From: Conidiobolus incongruus B7586
Lineage: Eukaryota > Entomophthoromycota > Entomophthoromycetes > Entomophthorales > Conidiobolaceae
Direction of reading: 5' to 3'
NCBI GenBank assembly: GCA_000697335.1
Contig: JNEM01016762.1
Coordinates: 1 to 49,971 of the forward strand
Length of the DNA: 49,971 bases
Made by a program: the position numbers and the translations under genes. Under the pieces are notes generated by a model. That model did no database searches and was not told the DNA's origin. It saw only the letters and a program-made list of their open reading frames with translations. This document shows, one piece after another, positions 37,427 through 48,823 of this stretch; positions within the stretch are counted from its first letter, which is position 1; the number at the start of each line of letters is the position of its first letter.

Positions 37427-39278
37427 ATGCTTCAGTGGGAAACTTTCATTAATATAATGTATAGCATATCTATCGGATTAATTTCCACTGTATTTGTCGT
37501 CGGATTGTTCTCTGCTAATGTACTTCCAAGCTTTCTATTTAGTAACCCAGCTAGGGATGTTAATAAACGTATGAATAAACGACGCAAAAGGAGAAATTTA
37601 AACACCCAAGGTACTACATTTTATTAAAATTATGAATATTTATTTAATAATTATTAGAGCTATATGTATCCGGGTTGAGTAATCCTGGTAATACTTGTTT
37701 TTTAAATTCTGTTCTTCAGGTAAGTTTTTGTTTAAATTTTTAGAATATTTTACCATGTATAATATTAACTTTTTAATTTGATAGGGTTTAGCTTCTTCTA
37801 GTAATTTGTATAAATTTTTAAATGAATCTCCCATTATTGTTGAAAAGATAAATGATACCGAAGAAGAAGGGTTTCCAGTAACTGAGTCAATGTGGAATAT
37901 TATGTACCAATTGAACAAATTATTTGAGCATCCAACCTCCTTTTATCCACAATCTTTAATCACAGCACTTAAATCTAAAATGAGGATAACGATATATGAG
38001 CAACAGGATGCGCAGGAATTTTTCCAAATATTAAGTACAGCTATTAATGAAGAAGAATCTATACTTACCCAAGCTTCAAGAAATTCTTCCATTTTGGATT
38101 TAGATGTTATTGTGGGGTTAATGGATAATTCTGATACAAAACCTGGCAAGCCTACTAAAATCAACTATTCTTCAATGAGCAATATACTCAGTAGAAAAAA
38201 CCCATTGGATGGTTTATTAGCCAGTCGTTTATCCTGTGTTCAATGTGGTTATACCGAAGCAATTCGTCATTTTGCTTTTAATAATATTTCACTTAGTCTT
38301 CCTTTCCGTCATGCATGTACATTGGAATACTGTTTAGCTTCTTATATCACTATTGAATCACTTAACGACGTTATTTGTAGAAAATGTTCATTAAAAGCCA
38401 CCTTAGCTCATTTGGAACAGCTTCAAGCTCAACAAACCAAAGCTAAATCATCCACTAAGAAATCTAAAGCCAAATCTAACTCACAGTGGACGCCTATGAT
38501 CAAAACTGTTCAAGCCAAGCTTCAATATGATATTGAAGGACAACTCGGACCAGAAATTCCATTTCAAAAAGTTCATAGTCGTCATTGTACAAAACAAGTT
38601 ATGTTCGCTAAACCACCTCCTACTTTATGTCTGCATATTAATCGCTCAACATTTTATCCTAATGGTGATATTGCTAAAAATGGTTGTGTCGTCGAATTTC
38701 CTGAATATTTAGATTTATCCCCATTCTGTACAACTGGATACTTGGCTCTATCTCCCCAACAACCTATGTCTGGTTCAGAACAGACCTACAGCCAATATAA
38801 TTATATATATAGACTTCAGTCTGTCATTGTCCATTATGGAACTCATTCTTATGGACATTTTGTCACTTTTAGAAGGTTACCTCAAAATCAAGCTCAATCA
38901 AATCAAATAATCAAGGTCCAAATCCGAGATCAATTACTTGAATATGATGCCAATTGCTTCAACTCTTCTCCAAATCAATGGTGCTGTGTTTCTGATAATG
39001 TTGTCACAGATAGTGACTTGACCTCCGTTTTAACATCTAATCCATTCATGCTTATTTATGAACAAATTCCAGAATCTAATATTCGATTATTAGAAACACC
39101 AAAATCAAAAACTGCTGAACCTGCTGAAAAGTCAGTTCCTTCTAGTAAAAAATTGGATAATCTCGATATGGATTCCACACCCTCGCCATCCACCTCATCT
39201 TCGAGTCCATCTACTCCCACTAGCTCAGTGGCCCCTGAATTGAATTTCACAGGATCAGATATGTCCAACATTGACTAA
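37427..39278 (+). CDS. Membrane-anchored ubiquitin hydrolase, USP30/Ubp16-like
   Basis: Three exons (37427-37610, 37658-37719, 37785-39278) encode 579 residues. The N-terminus has a single membrane helix (about residues 9-30, MYSISIGLISTVFVVGLFSA) followed by a very basic NKRMNKRRKRR stretch, as in outer-membrane or ER signal-anchored USPs. The USP Cys box is LSNPGNTCFLNSVLQ with the catalytic Cys at residue 75. The QQDAQEFF motif is near 155, CxxC pairs at 233/236 (CVQC) and 280/283 (CRKC) can bind zinc, and the His box is THSYGHFVTFRR with His 440. WCCVSDNVV supplies the third catalytic position. The last 100 residues are Ser/Thr/Pro-rich. Anchor plus USP core matches mammalian USP30 and yeast Ubp16, which remove ubiquitin at the mitochondrial surface. 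Mitochondrial location is inferred. Confidence 0.88.
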
Positions 39279-39829
39279 TCGATTATATTGAAAACCCATT
39301 TTAAAGAAATGCGGTTGTATAATATGTACGCAATTTTAAAAAGCATCTTAAGCACAATAATTTTTATCGCATTGAGTTCAAGAATCATATCAAATGGCTT
39401 TATTATTTTCATCTTTCGATTTGATACACTTAAATATTAATTAAGAATCCTCATTTATTTAATCATTATAACATATATCAAGTAATTAAATTTCAATTTA
39501 TATCATGCACGGATATCAAGATACTTATGCGAAGTTTATCAAAAAATCAATAATAAATTATATTTCTAAAAAAATTTAATTCATCATAATTTTTTAATTT
39601 TTCAAATTATCTTTAAATGATCGAATTTTTTTATCAACCTCGCTTTTCAAGTTTAATTATGTTATTATATTGATTAAAATTAAAATCAATTCAAAATTGA
39701 ATGAATTTAATCCCATAAAAAACATATTATTCTGGTATATATAAAGATACATTAAGAAAAATCACAATTAAGCTGAATAAAAATTAATTCAATTATAGAT
39801 ATTAATATTTTAATATAAAACAGTTTAGA
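39279..39829. other. AT-rich intergenic region
   Basis: About 550 bp. It contains the 3' end of the deubiquitinase gene and, near its right end, the TATA box of the AAA ATPase gene. Confidence 0.65.
39736..39745 (+). promoter_or_regulatory. TATA box of the AAA ATPase gene
   Basis: TATATATAAA in the context CTGGTATATATAAAGATAC, 85 bp before the ATG at 39830. Confidence 0.5.
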
Positions 39830-42221
39830 ATGACAAATTTCGATGCCAATGATTTGATACAAAATCTGCAAAATTTAACAATAAATGATAATATAGAAAG
39901 TGAACCAATTGAGTAATTTTCTTGATATTATATATTTTTATAATCATTAATATATAATGTTTTTTATATAGTAATAATATACCGAGAAATTTGAGAAAAT
40001 ATTTTCAAGAATTACTAGATATCGTATCATTACCTTTGAAATATCCTGAATATTTTAATTCTTTAAATGTGGAATGTCCTAAAGGTGTTTTGTTATATGG
40101 ACCTCCCGGTGTTGGCAAAACTTTACTCGTTCAATTAGTTGCTAAATATTTGAAATGTCATTTAGTATGTATAAAATTAAATTAATATTTAATATTTAAC
40201 TTTAACTTAGTTTATAATTTTATAGACGATTATTCAGGGTCCTGAAATTTATTCTCCAATAGCTGGTGAAAGTGAAAGATTATTAAAAGAAAAATTTCAA
40301 ATTGCTATTCAATCTTCTCAAATTAATAATAGTGAAAATAATGGAACAATACTATTTATTGATGAAATCGTAAATTCTAGATATTATTTACTTTCGAGTG
40401 TTAATGGTTAATGATTATTGATTTAGGATTCTTTAGCACCTGTTAGAAATGATGATTCTAATTCAGTTGAGATTAGGGTAGTTGCTCAACTTCTAACGCT
40501 TATAGATGGCTTAAATCATAAATCAAATCAATTCGAAAATCGATTGGTAGTCATCGGAGCAACTAATCGTCCCAATGATATTGATCCAGCATTACGTAGA
40601 CCTGGAAGGTAAATTCCACTTAAAATTATTTTAGCTATTTCCTAATATAATTTTAGGTTTGATCGTGAAGTAAATATCAATGTTCCTGATGAAGATTCTA
40701 GATTAGATATTTTGAAATTTTGTCTACAAAAATTAATACATCATAATAAATTAGATGGAAATGTTGACTTGGGTAATATAAAACTATATTTTTGTATAAT
40801 TCTATTATTAATTTTAATTTCAGATGAGTTGGCCAAATTAACAATTGGATATGTTGGAGCCGATTTAGCTATGCTATGTAGAGAGGCTATGATGCAAATG
40901 ATACTTAAATCTTCATTATTTCATAAGTAATTTCATCATTTTTCCATAATGCATATTTAGTTAATTTTTTTATTTTTTAGTTCCGCTGCTACTAAATTAA
41001 GACAAGAACACCTTTTAGAAGCTACTAAACGAATCCAGCCATCTCTTAAACGTCATGAGACGAGTTTTATACCTAATAATAAGAAAAAATTGAGTTGGGA
41101 TCAAATTGGTGGCTTACATGAAATCAAACAAAAACTCATTAAGGCAATTGAATGGCCAATGCTATACAGTGATTCATATACGAGACTTGGTCTTAAACCA
41201 CCTAAAGGTGTACTATTATATGGACCACCAGGATGCTCTAAAACTACATTAATCAGGGTATGTTAAATATATTATTCTTTTTGATTAATATATAAATAAT
41301 TGTAATTAGATTATTGCTCAACAAATGAATGTCAATATGTTTACAGTTCAAGGTGCCCAGCTTTATTCCAGTTTAGTAGGAGAATCAGAAAAAATGAGTA
41401 AGCTTATATTAGCTACTTACTATTGAAAATCAATTACTAACTGTTATTTTAAGTTCAAGGGATATTTGACAGAGCTAGAAAAGCTTCTCCTTCGATTATA
41501 TTTATAGACGAAATTGATACTTTAATAGGAAAGCGTAGCTTAGATGGTCAAAGTGGGGGATCTAAACAAGATGTTGTCCAAGAAAGAATTCTTTCTATGA
41601 TGCTAAATGAGATGGATGGCGTTTCTGAACTTTCTCACGTATTAACCATCGTAATAATCATACATTACATATATTTTTGAAGCTGTTCTAATCAATGTAA
41701 AATAGGGAGCTACCAATCGACCCGATCAATTAGACGCAGCACTTTTAAGACCTGGTAGATTTGATATACAAATTTATGTCCCTCCACCAGATGTTGAAGC
41801 TCGTTATGATATTTTAAAAGTATACACCAAAGATCTAAATTTAGATTCCACTGTGAATTTAGAGATAATTGCTAAAAAGGTAAGATTTTTTCAAATTAGT
41901 CTATAATAATATAAACTAATAATTTGAAATAGACTGAATTATTCACAGGAGCAGATTTAGAGAATCTATGTCGAGAAGTATGTTTAATTGAGACTAGGAA
42001 AAAGTTAACTGAATTAAATGATTTTATGGAGGATCTTAATAATTTAGAATTGTCTTTGGTAATATTTAATATTAATTTTTTATATATGATTGATATTTAA
42101 TTAATTTGTTTAGACTAAGGATGCTTTTGATGAAGCATTAAAAATGATTCGACCTTCTTTAAAATTAGATCAAATTCAATTTTATGAAAATTATAATCAC
42201 AATTTAAATAAGATAAATTAA
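39830..42221 (+). CDS. Double AAA ATPase, AFG2B/SPATA5L1-like
   Basis: Twelve exons fit: 39830-39912, 39972-40164, 40226-40369, 40427-40608, 40657-40772, 40824-40926, 40981-41257, 41310-41397, 41454-41650, 41706-41879, 41933-42058 and 42114-42221. They give 596 residues. D1 has Walker A GPPGVGKT, Walker B ILFIDEID and the second-region motif [23 protein letters not shown]2 has [20 protein letters not shown] and [20 protein letters not shown]. The Cys-containing D2 P-loop and TTLIR are typical of AFG2 proteins, nearer to SPATA5L1 (AFG2B) than SPATA5. These ATPases release maturation factors such as Rlp24-type proteins from pre-60S ribosomes. Only about 30 residues precede the D1 region, so the usual N-terminal substrate domain of about 200 residues is missing from this model. 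Codons are strongly AT-biased, consistent with low expression. The intron density is the highest in the window. Confidence 0.88.
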
Positions 42222-44420
42222 TTCAATAGATCATTATAAATTAATATATAATTTAGCCTTATCTTCTATACCAATTTTAAAATCTTGGTAATATTTTTTG
42301 AAATAATTTTTTCAATTAAAATCAGGTATCAGCTTTGAATTATAATCCAAATTTATATTGGTTATAATGATTAATAAATTTGATATATCAAAGAGTTGAT
42401 AAGTATTGTGAATTCTTCTAATAAATTAAAATTTAATCGTATATATTCAACATATAGTAAAAATAATATTTTTTTTATTTTGATAAACCATATATAATTA
42501 TTATTAATTCTAATGATTGTTACATTTTCATAATAGTCAAAACTTAATGTTTTTCGGTTTAGAATCTTCAAGTGTAAGAATTTATCCATTAAATTTCACA
42601 TTGAAAACACCTTTTATTGATAATAAGTATATAACCTGATTTAATTATTTGTCATATGTATTAAAAATAGAAAATATTCAAATAATCTTACGCTATTTTT
42701 GAATAAATATAGCTTATATCAAAATTATAATATTCTGTTTAATCTCATATGAGATATATTACTTAAAAATGTACCTATTGTTTTTATAAATTTGTAATAA
42801 AATGTATAAAATACAAAACTTTAAGATGAAATATCAATTAAAGTAGTGTCAAATTATATTGTATCATTAATTTTAATAAATAAGACTATTTTATCTAAAT
42901 TAGAGTTGAATTTTGAATACAATTTTGGAATAAATTTCGAACTGGTTATAAAAAACTAAAATGAGATGTTTATTACAGAGATGTAATTTAGGATATATAC
43001 AAGTATAATATATCCAATAATCAACATAATCCATTAACTATGTAAACTGAGCTAAATATAAGTAAGATTATATCAGAAGCTATTATCTACAACTACTGAT
43101 CTAATCTATGAATCAATTTTGTAAACTATAACATATTACAAAATATACTATTTATAAATATATACTCGATTTTAATATTTATTAAAGGTCAATGCATATG
43201 TTATAAAATATATATTTTAAGTATTTAAAATTGCTGTAATTGCTATAATTAGAGAATATTTTCCCCATATTTTGTTAAAATTGGTTTGGTAATTTAATAA
43301 AGGATATATAAAACTTGATAAAGAGAGAGTTTGATAATTTTATCCACCATTAATAAACAACAGTTGAATATTAATGATGAAGAATGATGTAATAAGTATT
43401 GGTATTTGAAATTTTAGAGGTGATGAAATGCAGTTTTCATACTATACTATAGTTGTTTTTGGACTAAAAAGGAGTTTGATATAATCAATTCATAAACTGA
43501 AGCTAATGAAAGAGTTACTCAAGTGAGAAAAAAGGGAATTGATTGGATCAAAGGTTAGAATGAGCCAATAATGAGACTGTTTTATAATTAGGAAAGAAAA
43601 AAAAATGATGAAATGTCCATATCCATTAGTCCAATGTATGAGTGAAAATGGAAGGAAATTAGGAAATTTTCGGGAGTAAGGTGCCACGAGGAGGTTTTCG
43701 GAAGTATGGGTTAAAGTTGAATTTTCTGCTAAACTTGAGAATATTAACCCATAGTTCTTTAAATCAGTATATTTTAAAAATAAATATTTATATTAAATGA
43801 ATATTTGGATCAATTGACTGAATTATACCATATATGATATGATTGAAGTTAAACTCATTTGTCAACATTAATCAAAGGATCGCTTTAATTACATCATATA
43901 CATGCTAATAAACAATCCAGTAAAAAGAAAAAAACAAGGGACTAAAGTAATATAACCATAAAACAAAACCTTATTAAATATGAAGACTCGAGAAAAGATG
44001 GAGTTGTATGACAAAATTTAAAGTAAAACGCATATTGATTAGTAAGCTGTGATATTTTATGCTATCTAGGCTACGTAAAATTTATAAATGTATTGAAATA
44101 ACTTGAAAAACAAAGAAAATAAATCCTAGTAACATTAAACCGAATTGCATAAAGAGTGGAAGGATTACGAAATGCTGATTCAATAATACACCCGAATTCA
44201 AGTGATCATCCAATGAAATACTAAAATCGATTTCATCCCATATTTTTCCTTTATTTAATTCTTGATTCCGGAGAATTTTTGAAGGATATATTAGGATAGC
44301 AATTTATATAGTTCACTTGTTAAGTTCACCTTTTAATTATAATTTTGAAAAGTTTCGTATTAAAGTGGACCACCTCGGATCTCACACCAATACACTTTTT
44401 TTCACTTTTTTCACTTCACA
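42222..44420. other. Intergenic region with a purine-rich patch
   Basis: About 2.2 kb. From about 43430 to 43700 the plus strand is clearly purine-rich and less AT-biased, with long GA runs. The 65-codon minus-strand frame in it (43490-43687) looks like a shadow of that composition. The last 100 bp before OGDH is pyrimidine-rich (CACTTTTTTTCACTTTTT), as in promoters of strongly expressed fungal genes. Confidence 0.55.
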
Positions 44421-47400
44421 ATGTTATCAAGGTTATTACGTGTGAAGCCTAATCTCCTTAGATTGGCTTCCCCTATTCAAAGATCAGCTTTAAGACCTGT
44501 TACACTTTCTTTCCAAGCCTTTAAGCATGCTTCTGCTGTAAATACTCATCAATCTGGTATTCCTTCTCAAGATTCCTTTATGGATGGTGCCACTGCCAGC
44601 TACGTTGAAGAAATGTTCCACGCCTGGCAGAAGGATCCCGACTCTGTTCATCTCTCTTGGAGGGTCTATTTTTCTAATATGTCCAATGGAGCTTCTCCCA
44701 GCACCTCTTTTTCTGTTCCACCGACTCTTATTCCCAATGCCAATACTGATGGCTCTTTCGCCACTTCTTTTAGCGCTGCTCCCTCTGAAGTTATTGACCA
44801 CTTGAAGGTTCAACTTTTAGTTCGTGCCTATCAAGTTCAAGGACACAGAATTGCCAATTTGGATCCCTTGGGAATTTTGGATGCCGACCTTGACCCCACT
44901 ACTCCCAAAGAACTCGAACTCGAGCATTATGGATTTACTGAAGCTGATTTGGACAGAGAATTCAATTTGGGGCCTGGTATGTTGCCCAGTTTCCCATCTT
45001 ACGGAATTCACACTTTAACTTTACGTGAGATCATTAACCATCTCAAATCTATTTACAGTAAGTATCATAATAGAGACAAAATTCAACTCCACTTCAACTT
45101 TATATTCTAGGTTCTTCTATTGGTTACGAATACCAACACATTCCTGACAAATTCCAATGTGATTGGTTACGTAAAAGAATTGAACTCCCTAAACGTTATG
45201 AATTTACCAAAGAAGAAAAGACTATGATTTTAGATCGTTTGGTCTGGTCCGACTCTTTCGAACGCTTCGTTGCTAGTAAATACGTCAGTGAAAAGCGTTT
45301 TGGTTTAGAAGGTTGTGAATCTTTGATTCCTGGTATGAAAGCTTTGGTAAGTGAATTTTCAAGGCTCTACTCATTTTACATTTATATAAATACATTACTA
45401 ATTTATTTAATAGATTGACCGTTCAGTTGATCAAGGTATCGAATCCATAGTCATTGGTATGGCCCATCGTGGTCGTTTGAACGTCTTAAGTAACGTCGTT
45501 CGTAAGCCCAATGAATCTATTTTCTGTGAATTCAGCGGCTCCTTAGAACCCTCTGTTGAAGGATCTGGTGACGTTAAATATCACTTGGGTATGAACTACG
45601 TTCGTCCCACTCCTTCTGGCAAGAAGGTCCACCTTTCTCTTGTTGCTAATCCTTCCCATTTGGAAGCTGTCAACCCTGTTGTTATGGGTAAGACTCGTGC
45701 TCTTCAATTCTACTCCAATGATCTCAAAGACCATCATCGCTCTATGCCCATCCTTATCCATGGTGATGCTGCTTTCGCTGCTCAAGGTGTTGTCTATGAA
45801 ACCTTAGGATTCCATGAATTACCCGCTTACACTGTTGGTGGTACCATCCACATTGTTATTAACAACCAAATTGGCTTCACTACTGACCCTCGTTTCAATC
45901 GTTCCACACCTTATTGTACTGATATTGCCAAGTCTATCAATGCTCCTATTTTCCACGTGAACGGAGATGATGCCGAAGCTGTCACTTTTGTCTGTCAATT
46001 AGCCGCTGACTACCGTCAAACCTTCAAGCGTGATGTCGTTATTGACATCGTCTGCTACCGTAAATACGGTCACAATGAAGTTGATCAACCCAGTTTCACC
46101 CAACCCCGTATGTACAAGACTATTGCTAAGCAAAAGCCTGTTCTTGAAAAATACACTCAACAATTGCTTAAGGAAGGTACTTTCACTGAATCTTTCATCA
46201 AGGAAAACAAGGATCGTGTCTGGAAGACTTTGGAAGAAAGCTACTCTAAGAGTAAAGACTACAAGCCCACTAGTCGTGAATGGTTATCTAGTTCTTGGGA
46301 CGGATTCAAGTCTCCTAGTGAATTAGCTGTCCAAACTGTTCCCTCTCACCCCACTGGTGCCAATCCCGAGACTCTTAGAAATGTTGGCCGTGCCATCAGC
46401 TCTTATCCTTCCGACTTCACTGTCCATAATGTTCTCAAGAAAATTTTGGCTGCCAGACAAAAGTCCGTTTCTGAAGAAAAGGGTATTGATTGGGCTACTG
46501 CTGAAGCTTTGGCTTTCGGTACCTTGCTTAGTGAAGGAACCCATGTCCGTTTGAGTGGTCAAGATGTTGAACGTGGTACCTTCTCTCAACGTCACGCCGT
46601 TCTCCATGACCAAAAGAATGAATCTATTTACATTCCTCTCAACAATCTCACTCCTACCCAGGGTCAATTCACTGTCTCCAATTCTTCTTTGTCCGAATTC
46701 GGTGCTCTTGGTTTTGAATTAGGCTACTCTTTGGTTAACCCCAACGCTTTGGTCATGTGGGAAGCCCAATTCGGTGACTTTGCCAACAATGCCCAATGTA
46801 TTATCGATCAATTCATCTCCTGTGGTGAAGAGAAATGGCTTCAAAGAACCGGTTTGACCATGCTCTTACCTCACGGTTACGATGGCCAAGGTCCTGAACA
46901 TTCCAGTGCTCGTATTGAACGTTATTTACAATTAATTGACGAGCATCCTTACAAGTACCCTGAAAACATGGATCGTCAAATCCAAGACTGTAATATGCAA
47001 GTTGTTTACTGTACCACCCCTGCTAATTACTTCCATGTTCTCCGTCGTCAAATCCATCGTGAGCTCCGTAAGCCCTTGGTTGTTTTCAACTCCAAGTCTC
47101 TTCTCAGACATCCTATGGCCAAATCCGATCTCAGTGAAATGGAAGAAGGCACTTCCTTCAAGCGTGCTATCTGTGAATCTGGTGAAGACTTGGTTGAACC
47201 TGAAAAGGTTCGTACCCATATTTTCTGTAGTGGTCAAGTCTACTACACTCTTTTGAAGGCCAGACAACAAAACGGTATCAATGATGTTGCTATCTCTCGT
47301 ATTGAGCAAATCTCACCCTTCCCCTTCGATCTTGTTCACGAATTCGCTGACAAATACCCCAACGCTGAATTAGTCTGGTGTCAAGAAGAAAACTTGAACT

Positions 47401-47624
47401 ACGGTCCTTGGTTCTACGTCGAACCCCGTATCCGCACTGCTTTGACTAAGTCACAACACCACCAAGGTAAATCTATCAGATACACCGGTCGTGAACCCGC
47501 TGCTTCTGTCGCCACTGGTAACAAGAAGCAACATATTAAGGAAGAAATTGCTTTCATTTCCGATGCCTTATACGGAGAAGTTCGCACACAAAAAGAAATC
47601 CAAAATGGATCTCCTATCTTTTAA
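44421..47624 (+). CDS. KGD1: 2-oxoglutarate dehydrogenase E1, mitochondrial
   Basis: Three exons (44421-45057, 45111-45346, 45414-47624) encode 1027 residues, the usual length. The first 35 residues are rich in Arg, Leu and Ser and lack acids: a matrix-targeting peptide. [29 protein letters not shown] is the conserved E1 N-terminal subunit-binding region. [16 protein letters not shown], then [11 protein letters not shown] and [15 protein letters not shown] with [11 protein letters not shown], make up the thiamine-diphosphate and substrate site. [16 protein letters not shown] and the transketolase-like pyrimidine-binding domain ([21 protein letters not shown]) follow, then the C-terminal domain with [11 protein letters not shown] and [12 protein letters not shown]. 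It decarboxylates 2-oxoglutarate, made by the IDH reaction, in the TCA cycle. Codon use is strongly biased to C-ending codons. The introns are 53 and 67 nt. Confidence 0.96.
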
Positions 47625-48200
47625 AATCAATTTGTTAAAATAGTTTAGATCATGATTACAATCCACTTTAATCGAATATATCACCATTTCCGGATGGACT
47701 CATAACTTACTAATATTGTAAAGGTGTACTTTATTATACCTAGATTAAATACTCATATAATATTGATATTTTTTATTTGAATTATTTGAATTATTTTTTA
47801 TTATTTACTATTTATGTGTTTTGATATCGATATTCAATATTATTTGTTGATGTCATACAAAATTCACTATACTATATATCCAATTATAACTATCAGTTTA
47901 TTCAATTTTACAAAAATGACAATTTTCGGTTATATCAATAATTCGTATTTGATCATATCAAGTTTTGCACTAGACAATTATATTCTCATCCATCAACTAT
48001 TAATTATTCTATTACTATTTAATGTTGCTTTGGACATATTCCACAATAGAAAATTTGCTTTTATAACCAAATTTAAATTGACACTACTTTTTGATTTCTA
48101 TTTTTTTCACATACTCAAACCAACAAATATTAAGATAAAAAATCCTCAATTATCCCATAAACAAAAATTGAAAGAAAATTCTCATATATTTTAATTTAAT
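47625..48200. other. OGDH 3' flank with a doubtful AT-rich frame
   Basis: The plus-strand frame 47814-48194 (126 codons) is rich in Ile, Asn, Phe and Tyr and resembles translated AT-rich DNA. Only its last 25 codons, ending KNPQLSHKQKLKENSHIF, have a composition like real protein. It stops seven bases before the retroposon's target-site copy. See the remnant at 48680. Confidence 0.4.
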
Positions 48201-48216
48201 AAAGTCATTAATGTTT
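48201..48216. repeat. Left target-site duplication (16 bp)
   Basis: The word aaagtcattaatgttt occurs here and again at 48669-48684, exactly bracketing the less AT-rich insert. A perfect 16-bp match at both borders is well beyond chance. Confidence 0.88.
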
Positions 48217-48668
48217 TGGGGTTTCTTATAACCCTCACTCGACGAATAATGGCACCTCAAAGGCTTGTCTATCTATGACATGTCCCGGATTGTTATTTGT
48301 CCTCTATCTCGAGTTTCATTGTATGTGCTAAGCTTGACTGCTCTGTGAAGATCTATTAACCTCCAAGTCACTTTTCTTACATAGTGGCTGCCCACACTTT
48401 GTATACCTGTGTCCTCTGGTTCTTTCTCGTTTTAAGATCACCATCTCATGTCTGTTTACTTTTGCCTACATCTGTTTTATATACTCCTTTAGCGAGAAAT
48501 TAAGTGAATTGGGTCCTGTCCCAGGAATTACTACGGTTATCCACTTGGATGAATTGGAAATATACTATATGCTTTGTAACTATTACGTATACTTGGTAAT
48601 TACTAAGTGATACGGCGGTTTTATTATGTCATCCCATAAGTTGTCGAATAAATCCTTTCCTCATAAAA
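48217..48668 (+). mobile_element. SINE-like non-LTR retroposon, about 452 bp
   Basis: This segment stands out at once: GC is roughly twice that of its flanks, and the borders are sharp. It is bracketed by perfect 16-bp direct repeats, as made by target-primed reverse transcription. The right end has an AATAAA word (48647-48652) and a short A-run before the second repeat, so the element is on the plus strand. It starts TGGGGTTTCTTATAACCC. No frame is open over its length, so it is non-autonomous: a SINE, or the 3' end of a truncated LINE. I looked for RNA polymerase III A and B boxes and found no convincing pair. The intact duplication suggests a young insertion. No second copy was noticed in the window. 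Confidence 0.75.
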
Positions 48669-48684
48669 AAAGTCATTAATGTTT
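48669..48684. repeat. Right target-site duplication (16 bp)
   Basis: Second copy of the 16-bp word found at 48201-48216. The base after it (C here, T at the left) marks where host and element sequence part. Confidence 0.88.
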
Positions 48685-48823
48685 CAGATTAAGGAAATAT
48701 CCAGTGGATGAAGAGATATTAAATAGAGTATTCAATCAAGACCTAGTAAACATTAAACAATGGATAAATGAAACAATAAAAGCCTACGAAATCCAAGATA
48801 ATCAAATCCAACCTACCGAATAA
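48680..48823 (+). pseudogene. Remnant coding segment after the retroposon
   Basis: An open frame that reads FRLRKYPVDEEILNRVF, then QDLVNIKQWINETIKAYE and a Gln-rich end before a stop at 48821-48823. Its amino-acid composition is protein-like, unlike nearby AT-rich frames. It has no start codon of its own. A TTTCAG acceptor-like sequence ends at 48687, so it could be a last exon. The sequence before the retroposon ends SHIF in a different frame, and no GT donor is present there to make a clean splice. The FxxxxYP....(x)n..W pattern faintly recalls homeodomain helices 2-3, but the spacing is two residues short and the invariant Asn after Trp is displaced, so I do not assign it. It is either a broken gene or an exon with unseen partners. 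Confidence 0.35.

Noticed and set aside
43490-43687. A 65-residue hydrophobic minus-strand protein
   Set aside because: It is opposite a purine-rich patch, which by itself gives a Phe/Leu/Ser-rich frame.
45543-47309. Several frames of 65-125 codons within OGDH E1 on both strands
   Set aside because: They overlap a highly conserved enzyme exon and reflect its codon bias.
48201-48684. The 452-bp insert as a solo LTR
   Set aside because: It could be read as TG...CA, but the flanks of such ends show no matching short duplication. The 16-bp repeats and A-run fit a non-LTR retroposon instead.
48680-48823. A homeodomain in the remnant after the retroposon
   Set aside because: Phe, Tyr-Pro and Trp are spaced suggestively, but the helix 2-3 part is two residues short and the invariant Asn is out of place.
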